DNA of 61,899 nt from Yoonia sp. I 8.24 (GTDB lineage Bacteria; Pseudomonadota; Alphaproteobacteria; Rhodobacterales; Rhodobacteraceae). Of this stretch, positions 8,323 through 17,604 are shown piece after piece; position 1 is the first letter of the stretch; each line of letters starts with the position of its first letter. The stretch covers positions 1-61,899 of the forward strand of contig NZ_JACXGQ010000012.1 in NCBI RefSeq assembly GCF_022096995.1. Reading direction: 5' to 3'. A program made the translations under genes and the position numbers. The notes below the pieces were generated by a model. It did no database searches. It had not been told where the DNA came from and saw only the letters and a list, made by a program, of their open reading frames with translations.

Positions 8323-9612
8323 TTAGTAGTTCGACGTCAGCTGAACGCAGCTTTCAGTTTCGATGTTGTACATGCCGCAACCGAGTGTCTGCCAATCAGA
8401 CTTAAGCACGGCTGATTCTGGCAGGAAGTCTGTCCATGCATCGCCCGGTACTTCGGCTGTTTGGCTGATGATGTCGAACTGACCGTCAGCTTGGATTTCG
8501 CCGATCAGAACTGGTTTTGCCAAGTGGTGGTTTGGCAACATCACGGCAGTACCGCCAGTCAAGTTCGGGAACTCTTGGCCGTACATTGCGTCACGTACCG
8601 CGTCGACGTCTGTTGTGCCTGCGGCCTCAACAGCGTTCACCCACATGTTGAAACCGATATAGTGGGCTTCCATTGGGTCGTTTGTTACGCGCTCTTCGCC
8701 AGCAAATGCTTTCCATGCTTCGATGAATTCAGCGTTTGCTTCGCCTTCAGCAGATTGGAAGTAGTTCCAAGCAGCCAAGTGGCCAACAAGGTTGGATGTG
8801 TCCAAACCGGACAGCTCTTCTTCACCAACAGAGAATGCAACGACAGGGATGTCGTCAGCAGAAACGCCAGCAGCGGCCAGTTCTTTGTAGAAGCCGATGT
8901 TTGCGTCGCCGTTGATGGTTGAGATCACGCCAACCTGTTTGCCGTCTTCGCCTAATGCGACAACGTCTGCAACGATTGTGGCCCAGTCAGAGTGACCAAA
9001 CGGTGTGTAGTTCACAAAGATATCTTCTTCGGCGATGCCGTTGTCGATCAGATAGGCTTCGAGAATGTTGTTAGTCGTGCGTGGGTAAACATAGTCAGTA
9101 CCCAACAGTGCGAATTTTTCAACGCCAAGCTCTTCGAGGAAGTAGTCTGTCGCTGGGATCGCTTGTTGGTTCGGTGCGGCGCCAGTGTAGAACACGTTCA
9201 GTGAAGATTCTTCACCTTCGTACTGAACTGGGTAGAACAGCAGGCCGTTCAGCTCTTCGATCACTGGAAGAACGGATTTACGTGAAACCGATGTCCAGTT
9301 GCCGAAAATTACGTCAACTTCTGACACTGTCAGCAGCTCGCGTGCTTTTTCGGCAAACAGTGGCCAATCAGATGCTGGGTCAACGACGACAGCTTCGATT
9401 TCACAGCCAAGCAGGCCGCCAGCGGCGTTTTGCTGTTCGATCAGCATCAACATCGCATCTTTAAGCGTGGTTTCAGAAATAGCCATAGACCCAGACAGAG
9501 AGTGTAGAACGCCAACTTTGATTGGTTCTGCACAATCTTGTGCGGCAACCATGGTGGTGCTTGCCAGCAATGCGGCTAAAGCAGATGCACCAAGTGTCTT
9601 TTTATATGTCAT
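8323..9612 (-). CDS. urtA: Urea ABC transporter substrate-binding protein UrtA
   Basis: Periplasmic type I binding protein for urea, 429 residues. The signal peptide spans about 1-24 (ASALAALLASTTMVAAQ). Features of the UrtA branch are IKVGVLHSLSGSMAISE after the cleavage site, the run GLLFYPVQYEGEESS, and FYTGAAPNQQAIPA. It is the first gene of urtABCDE, as usual. Such operons are commonly induced by nitrogen limitation through NtrC and sigma-54; a weak sigma-54-like element lies upstream. Confidence 0.96.
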   Translation of the reverse strand: MTYKKTLGASALAALLASTTMVAAQDCAEPIKVGVLHSLSGSMAISETTLKDAMLMLIEQQNAAGGLLGCEIEAVVVDPASDWPLFAEKARELLTVSEVDVIFGNWTSVSRKSVLPVIEELNGLLFYPVQYEGEESSLNVFYTGAAPNQQAIPATDYFLEELGVEKFALLGTDYVYPRTTNNILEAYLIDNGIAEEDIFVNYTPFGHSDWATIVADVVALGEDGKQVGVISTINGDANIGFYKELAAAGVSADDIPVVAFSVGEEELSGLDTSNLVGHLAAWNYFQSAEGEANAEFIEAWKAFAGEERVTNDPMEAHYIGFNMWVNAVEAAGTTDVDAVRDAMYGQEFPNLTGGTAVMLPNHHLAKPVLIGEIQADGQFDIISQTAEVPGDAWTDFLPESAVLKSDWQTLGCGMYNIETESCVQLTSNY

Positions 9613-9669
9613 CGAAACAAATTCCCCGTTTCGTTATTGTGGTCTGCCGTTCACACAGCCAAAGCCAAA

Positions 9670-9685
9670 TGCTACACGGCACCCA
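9670..9685 (-). promoter_or_regulatory. Weak sigma-54-like promoter element for urtA
   Basis: Read on the minus strand, TGGGTGCCGTGTAGCA has GG and GC at the ten-base separation of a -24/-12 promoter, 58-73 bases before the urtA start. Several other consensus positions do not match, and I see no clear NtrC palindrome, so this rests mainly on spacing and on the known nitrogen control of urt operons. Confidence 0.25.
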
Positions 9686-9898
9686 CAACAGTGTTGTTGT
9701 AGTCGCGCGGTGGGAGATTTCTGCCAGGAAGACCCACTGTGCGACGATTAATGTCTTATTACCGACGTCATGTGAGTATGATGTGATGCCGGTAGAGTCC
9801 CCGGGACAGTGGATGCGCGTGCTGCTTTTTTAGGTGTCTGCTAGATTATTCGACTTAATTTTTACATCAGCCTGAAAATTGAGCGAATTTTGTATTGC

Positions 9899-9916
9899 CT
9901 GTGTATCAACACAGGT
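9899..9916. repeat. Perfect 7-bp inverted repeat, possible operator
   Basis: CCTGTGT and ACACAGG separated by four bases, about 290 bases upstream of urtA and 70 bases beyond the end of the GTPase cluster. No T run follows on either strand. It could be a protein-binding palindrome or a short mRNA 3' hairpin. Confidence 0.5.
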
Positions 9917-9987
9917 TACTCAAAATCGCCCAACCATATGGCGAACGCTGAATGAGAACTTTTATAGGTTGAATGTATAATTATTAA

Positions 9988-10767
9988 TCAACCTAGGGAT
10001 GCCGTCCATGCGGACACAAGCCGTGGCATTTGACTGCGTTTGTAGCTGAACAATCCAACATCGTTGCCATCGATGGCGATCGCTACTGTGCTGCCTTCAC
10101 CCATCGGTTCATCGAGACAGGTCAGACGTGGTCCATCTTGCTTGGGAAGCAGTGCGCGGTGGCGTTTGCGAAATTCGGTGACCTGCGTGCTCCAGAGCGC
10201 GTCAAGCGTGGCGACATCGCCAACGGTCTTAACGACATCGCCGTTTGATACATAGATATATGCGCTTAAATCTGCCGCGTTTGCTGAAAGGTAACGCTCA
10301 ATGAGTGCAGCAGGTTTATCGTCAAGATTTATGTGCCATAGGGTCGCAAGCCCGTTGGCGGACAATCCTGCGTCTGCACCGGTCCCAAATGGTGTTGCTG
10401 GCAGGCTGCGTACCGTCACGCGGTTTGCAGAGGCGCAAAGCAACAGCATTAGGTCGCCAGCTGCTTGCAGTGTTTCTGCATCATCGCGCGACAACACTTT
10501 GCCGATCACGTTTGCCGCTTCGGGGAGGTTCCCCGAAACATCTGTAAACCCACGCAAACGACGGCCCGCAACAATCATACTGACGTTTACATCATCGATG
10601 CTGAACACCAATGTGCGCTCCAAAACGGTCGCGTCAATTTCTGTCAGGACAGCGGCTAAAGGCGCGGGGGATCCACCCTGCGCGATTACACGGGCGCCTG
10701 CCACATAGACATCATCGTCGGATAAAAGTGCGGCCAACTTGTTGGTGATTGTCGATGTGTCACTCAC
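9988..10767 (-). CDS. Uncharacterised protein, last gene of the kinase/GTPase cluster
   Basis: A 259-residue protein I cannot place in a family. It has no signal peptide or membrane segment and alternates short hydrophobic strands with helices (for example TLVFSIDDVNVSMIVAGRRLRGF and AGDLMLLLCASANRVTVRSL), suggesting a cytoplasmic alpha/beta fold. An acidic DDDVYV motif follows the first helix. It starts 36 bases after the small roadblock-like gene and probably shares its transcript. Position downstream of three GTPases suggests a partner or effector of that system, but the sequence does not show what it does. Confidence 0.8.
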   Translation of the reverse strand: MSDTSTITNKLAALLSDDDVYVAGARVIAQGGSPAPLAAVLTEIDATVLERTLVFSIDDVNVSMIVAGRRLRGFTDVSGNLPEAANVIGKVLSRDDAETLQAAGDLMLLLCASANRVTVRSLPATPFGTGADAGLSANGLATLWHINLDDKPAALIERYLSANAADLSAYIYVSNGDVVKTVGDVATLDALWSTQVTEFRKRHRALLPKQDGPRLTCLDEPMGEGSTVAIAIDGNDVGLFSYKRSQMPRLVSAWTASLG

Positions 10768-10803
10768 GGTTGCGGCCTTTGTTCGTTAGTGGGTATTGCA
10801 TAA

Positions 10804-11166
10804 TCATCCGCCAGTGCTCAGCTTTTCAAGAAGCGGCTGGGCTTCTGCGAGAAATGCGTTGATATCCAGTTTGTCTGTGCTGACGCAGCACAAGATATCA
10901 TTGGGTTCGGCCTTGGCGCGCAAGAACAGGCGCACTTGCCCGCGACTTGCGACAACAGCGCTAGAGCTGGGTTCAGTACCTAAAAACTGCCGCCGCTTAG
11001 TCCCCATCGTCAGAGCCGCTTCAGCGCAAAGGTTATCTAACCCTTCGCGCGGTAATGACGTCGCTGAATTTGTCACAAGAATCATCTGCGTTGACAAATC
11101 GGCAAAGGCGATTGTGTCACAGACCGCGAATTTTTCTTGCAGTGCGTCTAGATCGTCGACAACCAT
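10804..11166 (-). CDS. Small protein with roadblock/LC7-like predicted pattern
   Basis: A 120-residue protein without signal peptide or membrane segment. By eye its order is helix, two-strand hairpin (TIAFADLSTQMILVTN), helix (REGLDNLCAEAALTM), two strands (AVVASRGQVRLFL, DILCCVS) and a closing helix (DINAFLAEAQPLLEKL). That is the layout of roadblock/LC7 proteins such as MglB, which act as GTPase-activating or docking partners of small GTPases. No diagnostic motif confirms it, so the fold is inference. It lies directly downstream of the GTPase genes, where such a partner would be expected. Confidence 0.7.
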   Translation of the reverse strand: MVVDDLDALQEKFAVCDTIAFADLSTQMILVTNSATSLPREGLDNLCAEAALTMGTKRRQFLGTEPSSSAVVASRGQVRLFLRAKAEPNDILCCVSTDKLDINAFLAEAQPLLEKLSTGG

Positions 11167-11255
11167 GAATGCTGGTCCGTTGAATTGATGTTGCTATCAA
11201 GCTGACTACGACAAATGCTCGCCGTGTGAAAGCCTATCCTAAACACGGTAACCTA

Positions 11256-12122
11256 TTACGAAGTCGCAGCGCCCGGTACTGCCGGAGGCGCCCCTGCGGG
11301 CGCGGCTTTGGGGCGTTCACGTTTGGGTGCATCCTTATTCAACGGGCGATCGACGCGGCGGGGTATAACGGCCGCGACCTTTAGTTCTGGGACTGCCGTT
11401 CCATCAGGAATGTTATAAAGCGGCTGTTCGGACCGGGCAGCAAGCTTGCTGAGCGTATCGATGGATTGGATCAGATGCTCAACAAATGGACCGGCGCCGC
11501 TGGCATCCCAAAGATCAAAGTCTTCACCTGCCTCAAGCGCTTGCAAAAGCGAGATAGGGAAGGTTGCGGCAAATTGTCCGGCGGTTTCACGGCGCACACG
11601 TTTAAACACGCGCAAGCGATCTTTTTCAGTCGTCAATTTGTCAAAGCGGGTGATCAGAAGGATCGAATTTTTGCGCACGGCTTCGGGCATCGTATCCCAA
11701 ACGGAGGCCTCAGACTGTCGCCATGCTTGGGTCGCGTGCGTGAGCCAGATCACCGCGTCTACTTCGGGCAACATACGTTCCCATACGTCGGACGACATGT
11801 TCGGATCGGAAATGCCAGGAAAGTCGATCAAATCGCAGGCATCTAGAATATCACATTCCAGCTCCAGCCGAATGCACATGGTTTCCTCGACCGGGATCCC
11901 TTCGAGATGATCAAGTGACACAGGTTCAGTGCTGCCATTCACATCAACGCGGTAGGGCGCGCCATCACCGTAGGTCATCCAAACTGGCGATAGCCGGGTC
12001 GCTGTGACCTTTTCAGGGAGCGGGCGCGCGCCCATCAAGAGGTTCGACAAGGTGCTTTTACCGGCCGAAAATTCGCCCATCAGGGCGATGCGCGGTTTGC
12101 GTTTTGGCGTTTGCTCGGTCAT
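11256..12122 (-). CDS. Dynamin-like GTPase, short form
   Basis: A 288-residue GTPase. G1 is GEFSAGKST (16-24), G3 is DFPG (100-103), and G4 is TRFD (158-161) in place of NKxD, a variant seen in dynamin-family and Era-like proteins. The C-terminal 50 residues are rich in Pro, Ala, Lys and Arg and look disordered and basic. Unlike full dynamins there is no long helical stalk. The start overlaps the stop of the 694-residue dynamin by one base (TGATG), so the two are coupled and probably work together, as paired bacterial dynamin-like proteins often do. Confidence 0.88.
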   Translation of the reverse strand: MTEQTPKRKPRIALMGEFSAGKSTLSNLLMGARPLPEKVTATRLSPVWMTYGDGAPYRVDVNGSTEPVSLDHLEGIPVEETMCIRLELECDILDACDLIDFPGISDPNMSSDVWERMLPEVDAVIWLTHATQAWRQSEASVWDTMPEAVRKNSILLITRFDKLTTEKDRLRVFKRVRRETAGQFAATFPISLLQALEAGEDFDLWDASGAGPFVEHLIQSIDTLSKLAARSEQPLYNIPDGTAVPELKVAAVIPRRVDRPLNKDAPKRERPKAAPAGAPPAVPGAATS

Positions 12123-14206
12123 CAGGCGTCCCCCTCGGCTGGTTCAGCTGCGCTATCGCTCAATTCTTCGAAAATGTAATCGAAGATTTCTTCGCGTTCT
12201 TGCTGCGCCGTAATGCCAAAGATTTCTTTAAGGTCTTCTTGGTTCAGGTTCGATTTCTCGCTGATATCAGTGAGGAAGCCACGCTGTTCCGCAAGAAAAT
12301 CACGCAGCTCGGCCTCGGCCAAATCGCGGATTTCTTCGGCTTGACGCACTTTTAGCTCATCTACAATCGGGGCTGTTTCGGCTTCGATCAGGTCATAGAA
12401 CCCACTGGCAAAGGCACGATAGCCTTTGCGACGGCTCCACCAGCCTTTCCACCATGATGTTTGCAGGTCCAGTGCGATGGTCTGGCCCAGTTGCACGGGG
12501 GCCGGAATTTCAGGCGCGGCCGGCGGTGTGATTGAAAAGTTATCGACCGAAACACCAAAGGCATTGCGGTACGTTTCAGCCAAATCAGCTGAGGCGGCTG
12601 CAAAGACCTGATCGCAGGTGGACGACACGTTGCGGCGCATGACCTGATAGCTGGTGCGCAAAAGCATCCGCAGCCCGTCAGGGCTATATTGCCAAACCTC
12701 TTGCTCACCCTTACTTTCTAGGTGCTGCAACAGCGATTCAAGCGCGCGATCCAAGAACCGTTTGTGCGACTGATCAATCCGGGATGAAAATTGTTGGAAC
12801 ACAATATCCATCCGGTCGCTCAGGAATTTTTGGTTGTCTGCTTCAAGCTTGTCCAAATGCGCGACGAGCTGATCATGTGGCATGACATCAACGGAATCGC
12901 CATCAAGACGCATTGAAACCATCGCAGAGGAGGCACGCACGCCGCCAACAAGGTTCAGCGCGCGCTTGCGCGACGCCGCAAGAATTTCGGCACCGGGCCC
13001 TTCGGAAATACGGTCAGACAGGGCGCGATATAGCTGGGGCACACCCGACAGATGCCAGACCAGTTCGTTGATCTCCATGCCGGCGGTTTCCGCGCTCAGC
13101 GATGCTTCGGCCCAGTTGAACATGGCTTCGGCACTTTCGGCGACGATGTCATCAAGCGTTTCGCCCAAGGCAATATTCGCCCAATAAGCACTGCCAAAAA
13201 TCAGTTCTGGGTTTTCGGGGCCATTATTGTCTTTGAGCGTTTGCAAAATGCTGTCGCGAATTTCGGGAACCTGCTCGGCGGGATTCGATAATTCGTCAAT
13301 CCGGTTGACGAAAATGATCACTTCGCGGGATTTCACGTTTGCGATGAGACGGATAAGCCCCATGTCCATCGAGCTTAGCGCCTGATGCGCGGACAGAACG
13401 ACAACACAAATCCGGCTTTCACGCAGCGCGTTGATGGTGATTTGTTCACGCATCATAAATGTATCGTTCACGCCGGGGGTGTCGCGGACACACAGAGGCA
13501 TCGGGATTGATTTCGCTTCAAGATACAGATCGGCGGATTTCGTGATGTCTGCGAACCGACCTTGCTGGTCTTCCTCGTCCATATCTTCGAAATCGTCGCC
13601 CATGCAGACGTAACGCTGGACAAGATCATCGGTCAGATCGGCATAGCTGTGCTTTTGACCAAGGAGCAATTCAAACTTACGCCCGAGACGGGCTTTGGTC
13701 TTGTCGCGCATCTCAGTGATTTGTTCGCGGACTTTTTCAAGCTCTTCATCTGCGCCGGCGCGGCTTGATAGCTCACCGATTCGGCCGCCGTTTTCGACCA
13801 AATGATCCCATTCGCCTTGGCTAAAAAACTGGAATGATGCGGTCGGCGCATCATTGGCGAGCGGCGTATTCAGGTGCAAAGAGGTGACAACGGATGTCCA
13901 CGGGTTCACATCCGCGGGCAACAAATTGGGGCGGCCAACCATGGCGTTCACCAGCGATGTTTTGCCTGATTTGATCTGCCCGATCATCGTGATGCTTGGC
14001 TCAAATGCGCGCAACTGTTTGATAAGTCGCGTTGATTTCTTCTCAGCGTCAGATCCACCCAGCTTGACAACGTCTGCCAGCGTCGCCTCTAGGTCAATAA
14101 TTTCGTCATGAAACTCTTCGAGTTTTTCTAGCCCAAGTCGCATGAAAGGGTGGTGCGCTGCCGGGACTTTGTAACCATCCCCTTTTGTCAGCTCTTCCAT
14201 CTTCAT
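12122..14206 (-). CDS. Dynamin-like GTPase, long form with helical stalk
   Basis: A 694-residue protein. G1 GQIKSGKTS is at 76-84, G3 DTPG at 242-245 and G4 NRID at 301-304. From about residue 330 it is mostly helical and charged, and near residue 610 there is SWWKGWWSRRKGYRAF, a Trp- and Arg-rich patch that could contact lipid, as the paddle does in bacterial dynamins. GAGGAC lies ten bases before the ATG. It begins a sub-unit after a 161-base gap that could hold its own promoter. A membrane-remodelling role is inferred from family knowledge. Confidence 0.88.
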   Translation of the reverse strand: MKMEELTKGDGYKVPAAHHPFMRLGLEKLEEFHDEIIDLEATLADVVKLGGSDAEKKSTRLIKQLRAFEPSITMIGQIKSGKTSLVNAMVGRPNLLPADVNPWTSVVTSLHLNTPLANDAPTASFQFFSQGEWDHLVENGGRIGELSSRAGADEELEKVREQITEMRDKTKARLGRKFELLLGQKHSYADLTDDLVQRYVCMGDDFEDMDEEDQQGRFADITKSADLYLEAKSIPMPLCVRDTPGVNDTFMMREQITINALRESRICVVVLSAHQALSSMDMGLIRLIANVKSREVIIFVNRIDELSNPAEQVPEIRDSILQTLKDNNGPENPELIFGSAYWANIALGETLDDIVAESAEAMFNWAEASLSAETAGMEINELVWHLSGVPQLYRALSDRISEGPGAEILAASRKRALNLVGGVRASSAMVSMRLDGDSVDVMPHDQLVAHLDKLEADNQKFLSDRMDIVFQQFSSRIDQSHKRFLDRALESLLQHLESKGEQEVWQYSPDGLRMLLRTSYQVMRRNVSSTCDQVFAAASADLAETYRNAFGVSVDNFSITPPAAPEIPAPVQLGQTIALDLQTSWWKGWWSRRKGYRAFASGFYDLIEAETAPIVDELKVRQAEEIRDLAEAELRDFLAEQRGFLTDISEKSNLNQEDLKEIFGITAQQEREEIFDYIFEELSDSAAEPAEGDA

Positions 14207-14367
14207 TCTCGTTTGTCCTCAATAGTCGTCTTGGCTACCACCCATATCAGTTGATACCCTCTTCGCCAAATCACGAGGCTATCACTGGTTTATTGCGATA
14301 ATGGAAACAGAGCGGTGCAGGCTGAATAAGGCACTTATATTTACGCTTTTACAAGTGGTGCGCGACG

Positions 14368-15705
14368 TTATGCAGCTAAATCGGCCTGTAATTCGTGCTT
14401 GATTTGCAACAACAGGCTTAACGCTTCGACCGCAGCACCGTCATTTTTTTCCATTTGCATGAGTTGCACGAGGTCTGCAGCGTCGAACGACGTATCTCGC
14501 GCTCGCACGAGCGCTTGATCGGAATCGTCACCATTTTCATTCAGATAATCGCAAACCCACTGCACCTGCTCAGAGGCGAGCGCGATGATTTCACCGGGGG
14601 CTCCGTCGTCTGCATTTGCTATGATTTGAGACATGGATTTACTTTGTTCAGCGATATAGGCAAGCGCGGTCTCATAGGCATCACGCGTGTCCGAGTGAAG
14701 CCTTAGGAGAGCGGCCGGGGTATGTTCTTTTGTTTCTATTGGCGAAACAGTTGCGCTGTGTACGACCGAGAGTTCAACAGTATGACTTGTGCCCAAATCT
14801 GTTGGCGATCCGTCTTCATCTTTTTGATTTAGAACAACTTTTTCATTCCCTGCCAAGGCATCGGCATTTTGGTGCAACAAAATATCGCCCAGATCGACGA
14901 AAGCTTGCCGCCCTTGATCGACCTGCTTAAGAACCGCACCAATAAGCGCCGTTCCGCCGCTACTGCGCATTTTTTCCTTGTCGACGGTTCCATCGGCCCC
15001 GCGAGAGGCAAGCGCGTCAAGCGTTGCAATGGGCAATACATGGTTAAATTCATCGCCAGCGGCTTTGCGTACGGCCGCGATTGCGATGTCTAACTTGCCT
15101 GCTGCGGCGATTTGATCCGCATGGGTGAGCATCAAAAATGCGTGATCTTTGATCAGATCGGGCATTTGCGCCCAGATCGCCTGCTCAGCGGGGACATAGC
15201 CCTTTGTACACCACATGGCGACTTCACACCGCTTAGCAGCCCATTGACAGGCGGCGCTGAGCGCTTCTGGCTCATTGGTCGATGCGACATCCAGAACCGA
15301 AATCTTCTTGAGCGCGGGTAGCGGGATTCGGAGCTCAACGAAGGTTGGCTTCACGGCGATAATTTTCAGAATATCGACCGTTTCAAACGTCGTCTTTTCA
15401 CCAAAGTGGTCCAGCGTCTTCTTGGTGCCGTCTTCCAGCGTGCAGATGGCTTGGGTCGTGTCGCCATGCGTCAACTGAACGGTTGGCAAATTGACGCTTT
15501 CGGGGATGACTTTGCTGCCCACAAGCAGATTGAGTATCCGCGATTTTCCGGCGCCTTCCATACCCAAAAGCGCAATGCGCACGGGTTGATCAAGGCGGCC
15601 AGCAAGCTGCATTGCCCGCTTGTGGGCGTCGTCCGGTAGCAGGCCGCTTGCAACGGCCTGCTTTAATTCTTCGTGTACGCGTATCGCGAGAGATTGATTC
15701 GACAT
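14368..15705 (-). CDS. P-loop GTPase-like protein with degenerate G3
   Basis: A 445-residue protein. Walker A GMEGAGKS is clear (48-55) and a G4-like THAD sits at 194-197, but the G3 position reads DVAS (139-142) rather than DxxG, so hydrolysis may be lost or need a partner. The C-terminal 180 residues are acidic and helical. It overlaps the PP2C gene by one base, tying it to the phosphosignalling genes, while the two dynamin-like genes follow after 161 bases. A GTP-binding sensor or scaffold is possible; the function is not known. Confidence 0.85.
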   Translation of the reverse strand: MSNQSLAIRVHEELKQAVASGLLPDDAHKRAMQLAGRLDQPVRIALLGMEGAGKSRILNLLVGSKVIPESVNLPTVQLTHGDTTQAICTLEDGTKKTLDHFGEKTTFETVDILKIIAVKPTFVELRIPLPALKKISVLDVASTNEPEALSAACQWAAKRCEVAMWCTKGYVPAEQAIWAQMPDLIKDHAFLMLTHADQIAAAGKLDIAIAAVRKAAGDEFNHVLPIATLDALASRGADGTVDKEKMRSSGGTALIGAVLKQVDQGRQAFVDLGDILLHQNADALAGNEKVVLNQKDEDGSPTDLGTSHTVELSVVHSATVSPIETKEHTPAALLRLHSDTRDAYETALAYIAEQSKSMSQIIANADDGAPGEIIALASEQVQWVCDYLNENGDDSDQALVRARDTSFDAADLVQLMQMEKNDGAAVEALSLLLQIKHELQADLAA

Positions 15706-16793
15706 TATTTGCCTCCGGCGGCTAGTTTAGCCTGAGGCGCAGCCTCTTCAACCTCCTGTGTGCTGGTATCATCAAGTTTAGCGATTGGCTTCACTTCTTT
15801 GATGACGGGTTTCGCGTCTTTAGGTTCTGTCGTCGCCTCTAAAGTGGCGGTGTCCGCTGTGTTTTCAGCCGCGACATCCTCTGCTGGGGGTTCCGCGATT
15901 TCCGGATCTGCCTTAGGCGCTTCGGTAACAACGCGGGTAATAGAGGACGCGTGGGTTTCAATGTGACCAACTGGTTTCGCACGGATTGCGCGGATCACCG
16001 GCTTGTTATGGTTCAGCTTGATAACCGCGAATGACACGTTGTCTTGATCTGGGTCAGCCAGAGTTTCGATGGCTTCCAAAAGATACCCGGCGATCTCGGC
16101 ACTTTTACGGCGGCGATAGCGGTGCAAAATCTTCTGAATATGCGCCTCTTCAAGATATTGGAGCCCATCGCTAGAGACGACAACAATATCCCCGACCTGC
16201 AGTTCGAACGGCTTCTTAGGGCAATCAGACTTTGCGACACGGTCGCCAAGGATGACCGAGGTCAAGCAGTTGCGATCCGGGTGGTTTTTGCCAGCTTCCG
16301 CATCCAGAAGGCCCGATTGCACCATGAAATCGATCTGTGGTGCCATCGAATGGTCTTCGTTGAGCTGCTTAATCTTGCCCGCGCGCATGTGATAAAGCGG
16401 CGAATCCCCGATCGACATCCAGAACATCCGGTTTTCAATCAAAACCAAAGAGACGAGTGTAGCACCCATGCCACGTGTGTCAGGGTTCGCTTTCACGTGA
16501 TTACGCACAACGTTGTTTGCGTTCACGGCAGCAGAGGTCAAATACTGCGGGATTTCACTTTCAAAATCGGTGAAATTAGCGCTTTGAAACTTAAGCTCAC
16601 TAAAAACTTCGGTCACTACGATTTTGCTGGCGACATCGCCAGCAGCATGGCCGCCCATACCATCAGCCAGAACAACAACACCAGTGTCCGCCCCAAATGG
16701 GAAATCACTAACAATTGCGTCCTCTTGGTAATCACGGCCGCCTTGGACGATCGCAGATGCGACGTCAAAGCGTGGTTCAGGCGATCGCCACAT
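15705..16793 (-). CDS. PP2C-type Ser/Thr protein phosphatase
   Basis: Metal-dependent phosphatase that should reverse the action of the neighbouring kinase. ATG 16793 (MWRSPEPRFD) is chosen because GGAGG lies six bases upstream; the ATG at 16799 touches that site. Metal-binding aspartates appear in RDYQEDA (21-27), LADGMGGHAAGD (42-53), SSDGL, and DQDN near 270. The catalytic domain ends near residue 260 and an Ala/Glu/Pro-rich tail of about 95 residues follows. It overlaps the FHA gene by 17 bases. Confidence 0.93.
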   Translation of the reverse strand: MWRSPEPRFDVASAIVQGGRDYQEDAIVSDFPFGADTGVVVLADGMGGHAAGDVASKIVVTEVFSELKFQSANFTDFESEIPQYLTSAAVNANNVVRNHVKANPDTRGMGATLVSLVLIENRMFWMSIGDSPLYHMRAGKIKQLNEDHSMAPQIDFMVQSGLLDAEAGKNHPDRNCLTSVILGDRVAKSDCPKKPFELQVGDIVVVSSDGLQYLEEAHIQKILHRYRRRKSAEIAGYLLEAIETLADPDQDNVSFAVIKLNHNKPVIRAIRAKPVGHIETHASSITRVVTEAPKADPEIAEPPAEDVAAENTADTATLEATTEPKDAKPVIKEVKPIAKLDDTSTQEVEEAAPQAKLAAGGK

Positions 16794-17586
16794 CTTCATC
16801 CTCCCCAGATGCGCCGTCAGTCCAGTTGAATGTCTTGTCACACAGGCTAACAAAGCGAAGCACAGTTTCACCCAAGCGAATAACATCGCCGGAATTAAGC
16901 GTTTCGTTACTAATAAGTGGTTTATCGTTCAAGCGAACAATGTTTGATTTCCCGCCGTGCCCAAGAATGAACTCGCTGGTTTCTTCATCAAACACGATAG
17001 CGGCATGGTTGCTACGCGAAATGGAGTTATCGCCAAAATCAAGTTTCACGGCTTGGTCGTCGCCACGTCCAATTTGGGACATGCCGGGCGATAGCGAAAA
17101 ACACTCGCCGCGACCAGGGCCGGAAGCGATCACAACCCAGCCAACTGGGAATTTCGCGCGCAACGCTGGGGCTGCCTTTGGCGCCTCAGGTGTTGGTGCG
17201 TCATCAAACAGGCCGACAACATCACCATCTGATTTTTCAAAGCCAATCAGGCGTGTTTTGGTCCGGCGGGCCCGCGCTGGTGAGCGTGATGCCGCGGCGG
17301 ATGCTTCGACCGGTGCTGGCGTAGGCAAATCGGGTGCCGTTTCGGGCAGGGCACTTGACGCGCTGTCGTCGTCAACATCCCAAATATTTGTTGCTTCGGC
17401 CTTAGGCGCTGCAACCTTGGTATTTACCGAGGACAGGATGTCTGTCACCGCCGGTTCAACGGCTTCCTCTGCGCCGATGGATCCTACGGTGTCTTGGTAC
17501 GATTGCTCAAGCGGATCGACGCCAGCGGGGCGGCGGGAGGTGTCATCGCGCCGCTTTTTGCCAATGAGATTACGAAGAAATTTCAT
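16777..17586 (-). CDS. FHA-domain protein
   Basis: Phosphothreonine-reading adaptor of 269 residues. The first 140 residues are low-complexity (Ala, Pro, Asp), with a short basic island TKTRLIGF near residue 109. The C-terminal FHA domain (about 150-250) keeps the binding signature: IGR (172-174), S190-R-S-N-H194, and N220. Threonines in the basic island could be the kinase target that the FHA domain then reads, as in GarA-type proteins; this is inference. It lies 18 bases after the kinase gene. Confidence 0.92.
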   Translation of the reverse strand: MKFLRNLIGKKRRDDTSRRPAGVDPLEQSYQDTVGSIGAEEAVEPAVTDILSSVNTKVAAPKAEATNIWDVDDDSASSALPETAPDLPTPAPVEASAAASRSPARARRTKTRLIGFEKSDGDVVGLFDDAPTPEAPKAAPALRAKFPVGWVVIASGPGRGECFSLSPGMSQIGRGDDQAVKLDFGDNSISRSNHAAIVFDEETSEFILGHGGKSNIVRLNDKPLISNETLNSGDVIRLGETVLRFVSLCDKTFNWTDGASGEDEDVAIA

Positions 17587-17604
17587 TTCATCTACCTTCC
17601 AATA

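Larger units (their letters stand above)
9613..9987. other. 375-base intergenic region between the GTPase/kinase cluster and urtA
   Basis: No coding frame here looks real. It must hold the urtA promoter and the 3' end of the minus-strand cluster. Two inverted repeats are visible: CCTGTGT-atca-ACACAGG at 9899-9916, and AGGTTGA-N15-TCAACCT at 9966-9994, the second overlapping the stop of the 259-residue gene. Neither has a T run, so neither is a clear terminator. Confidence 0.6.
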
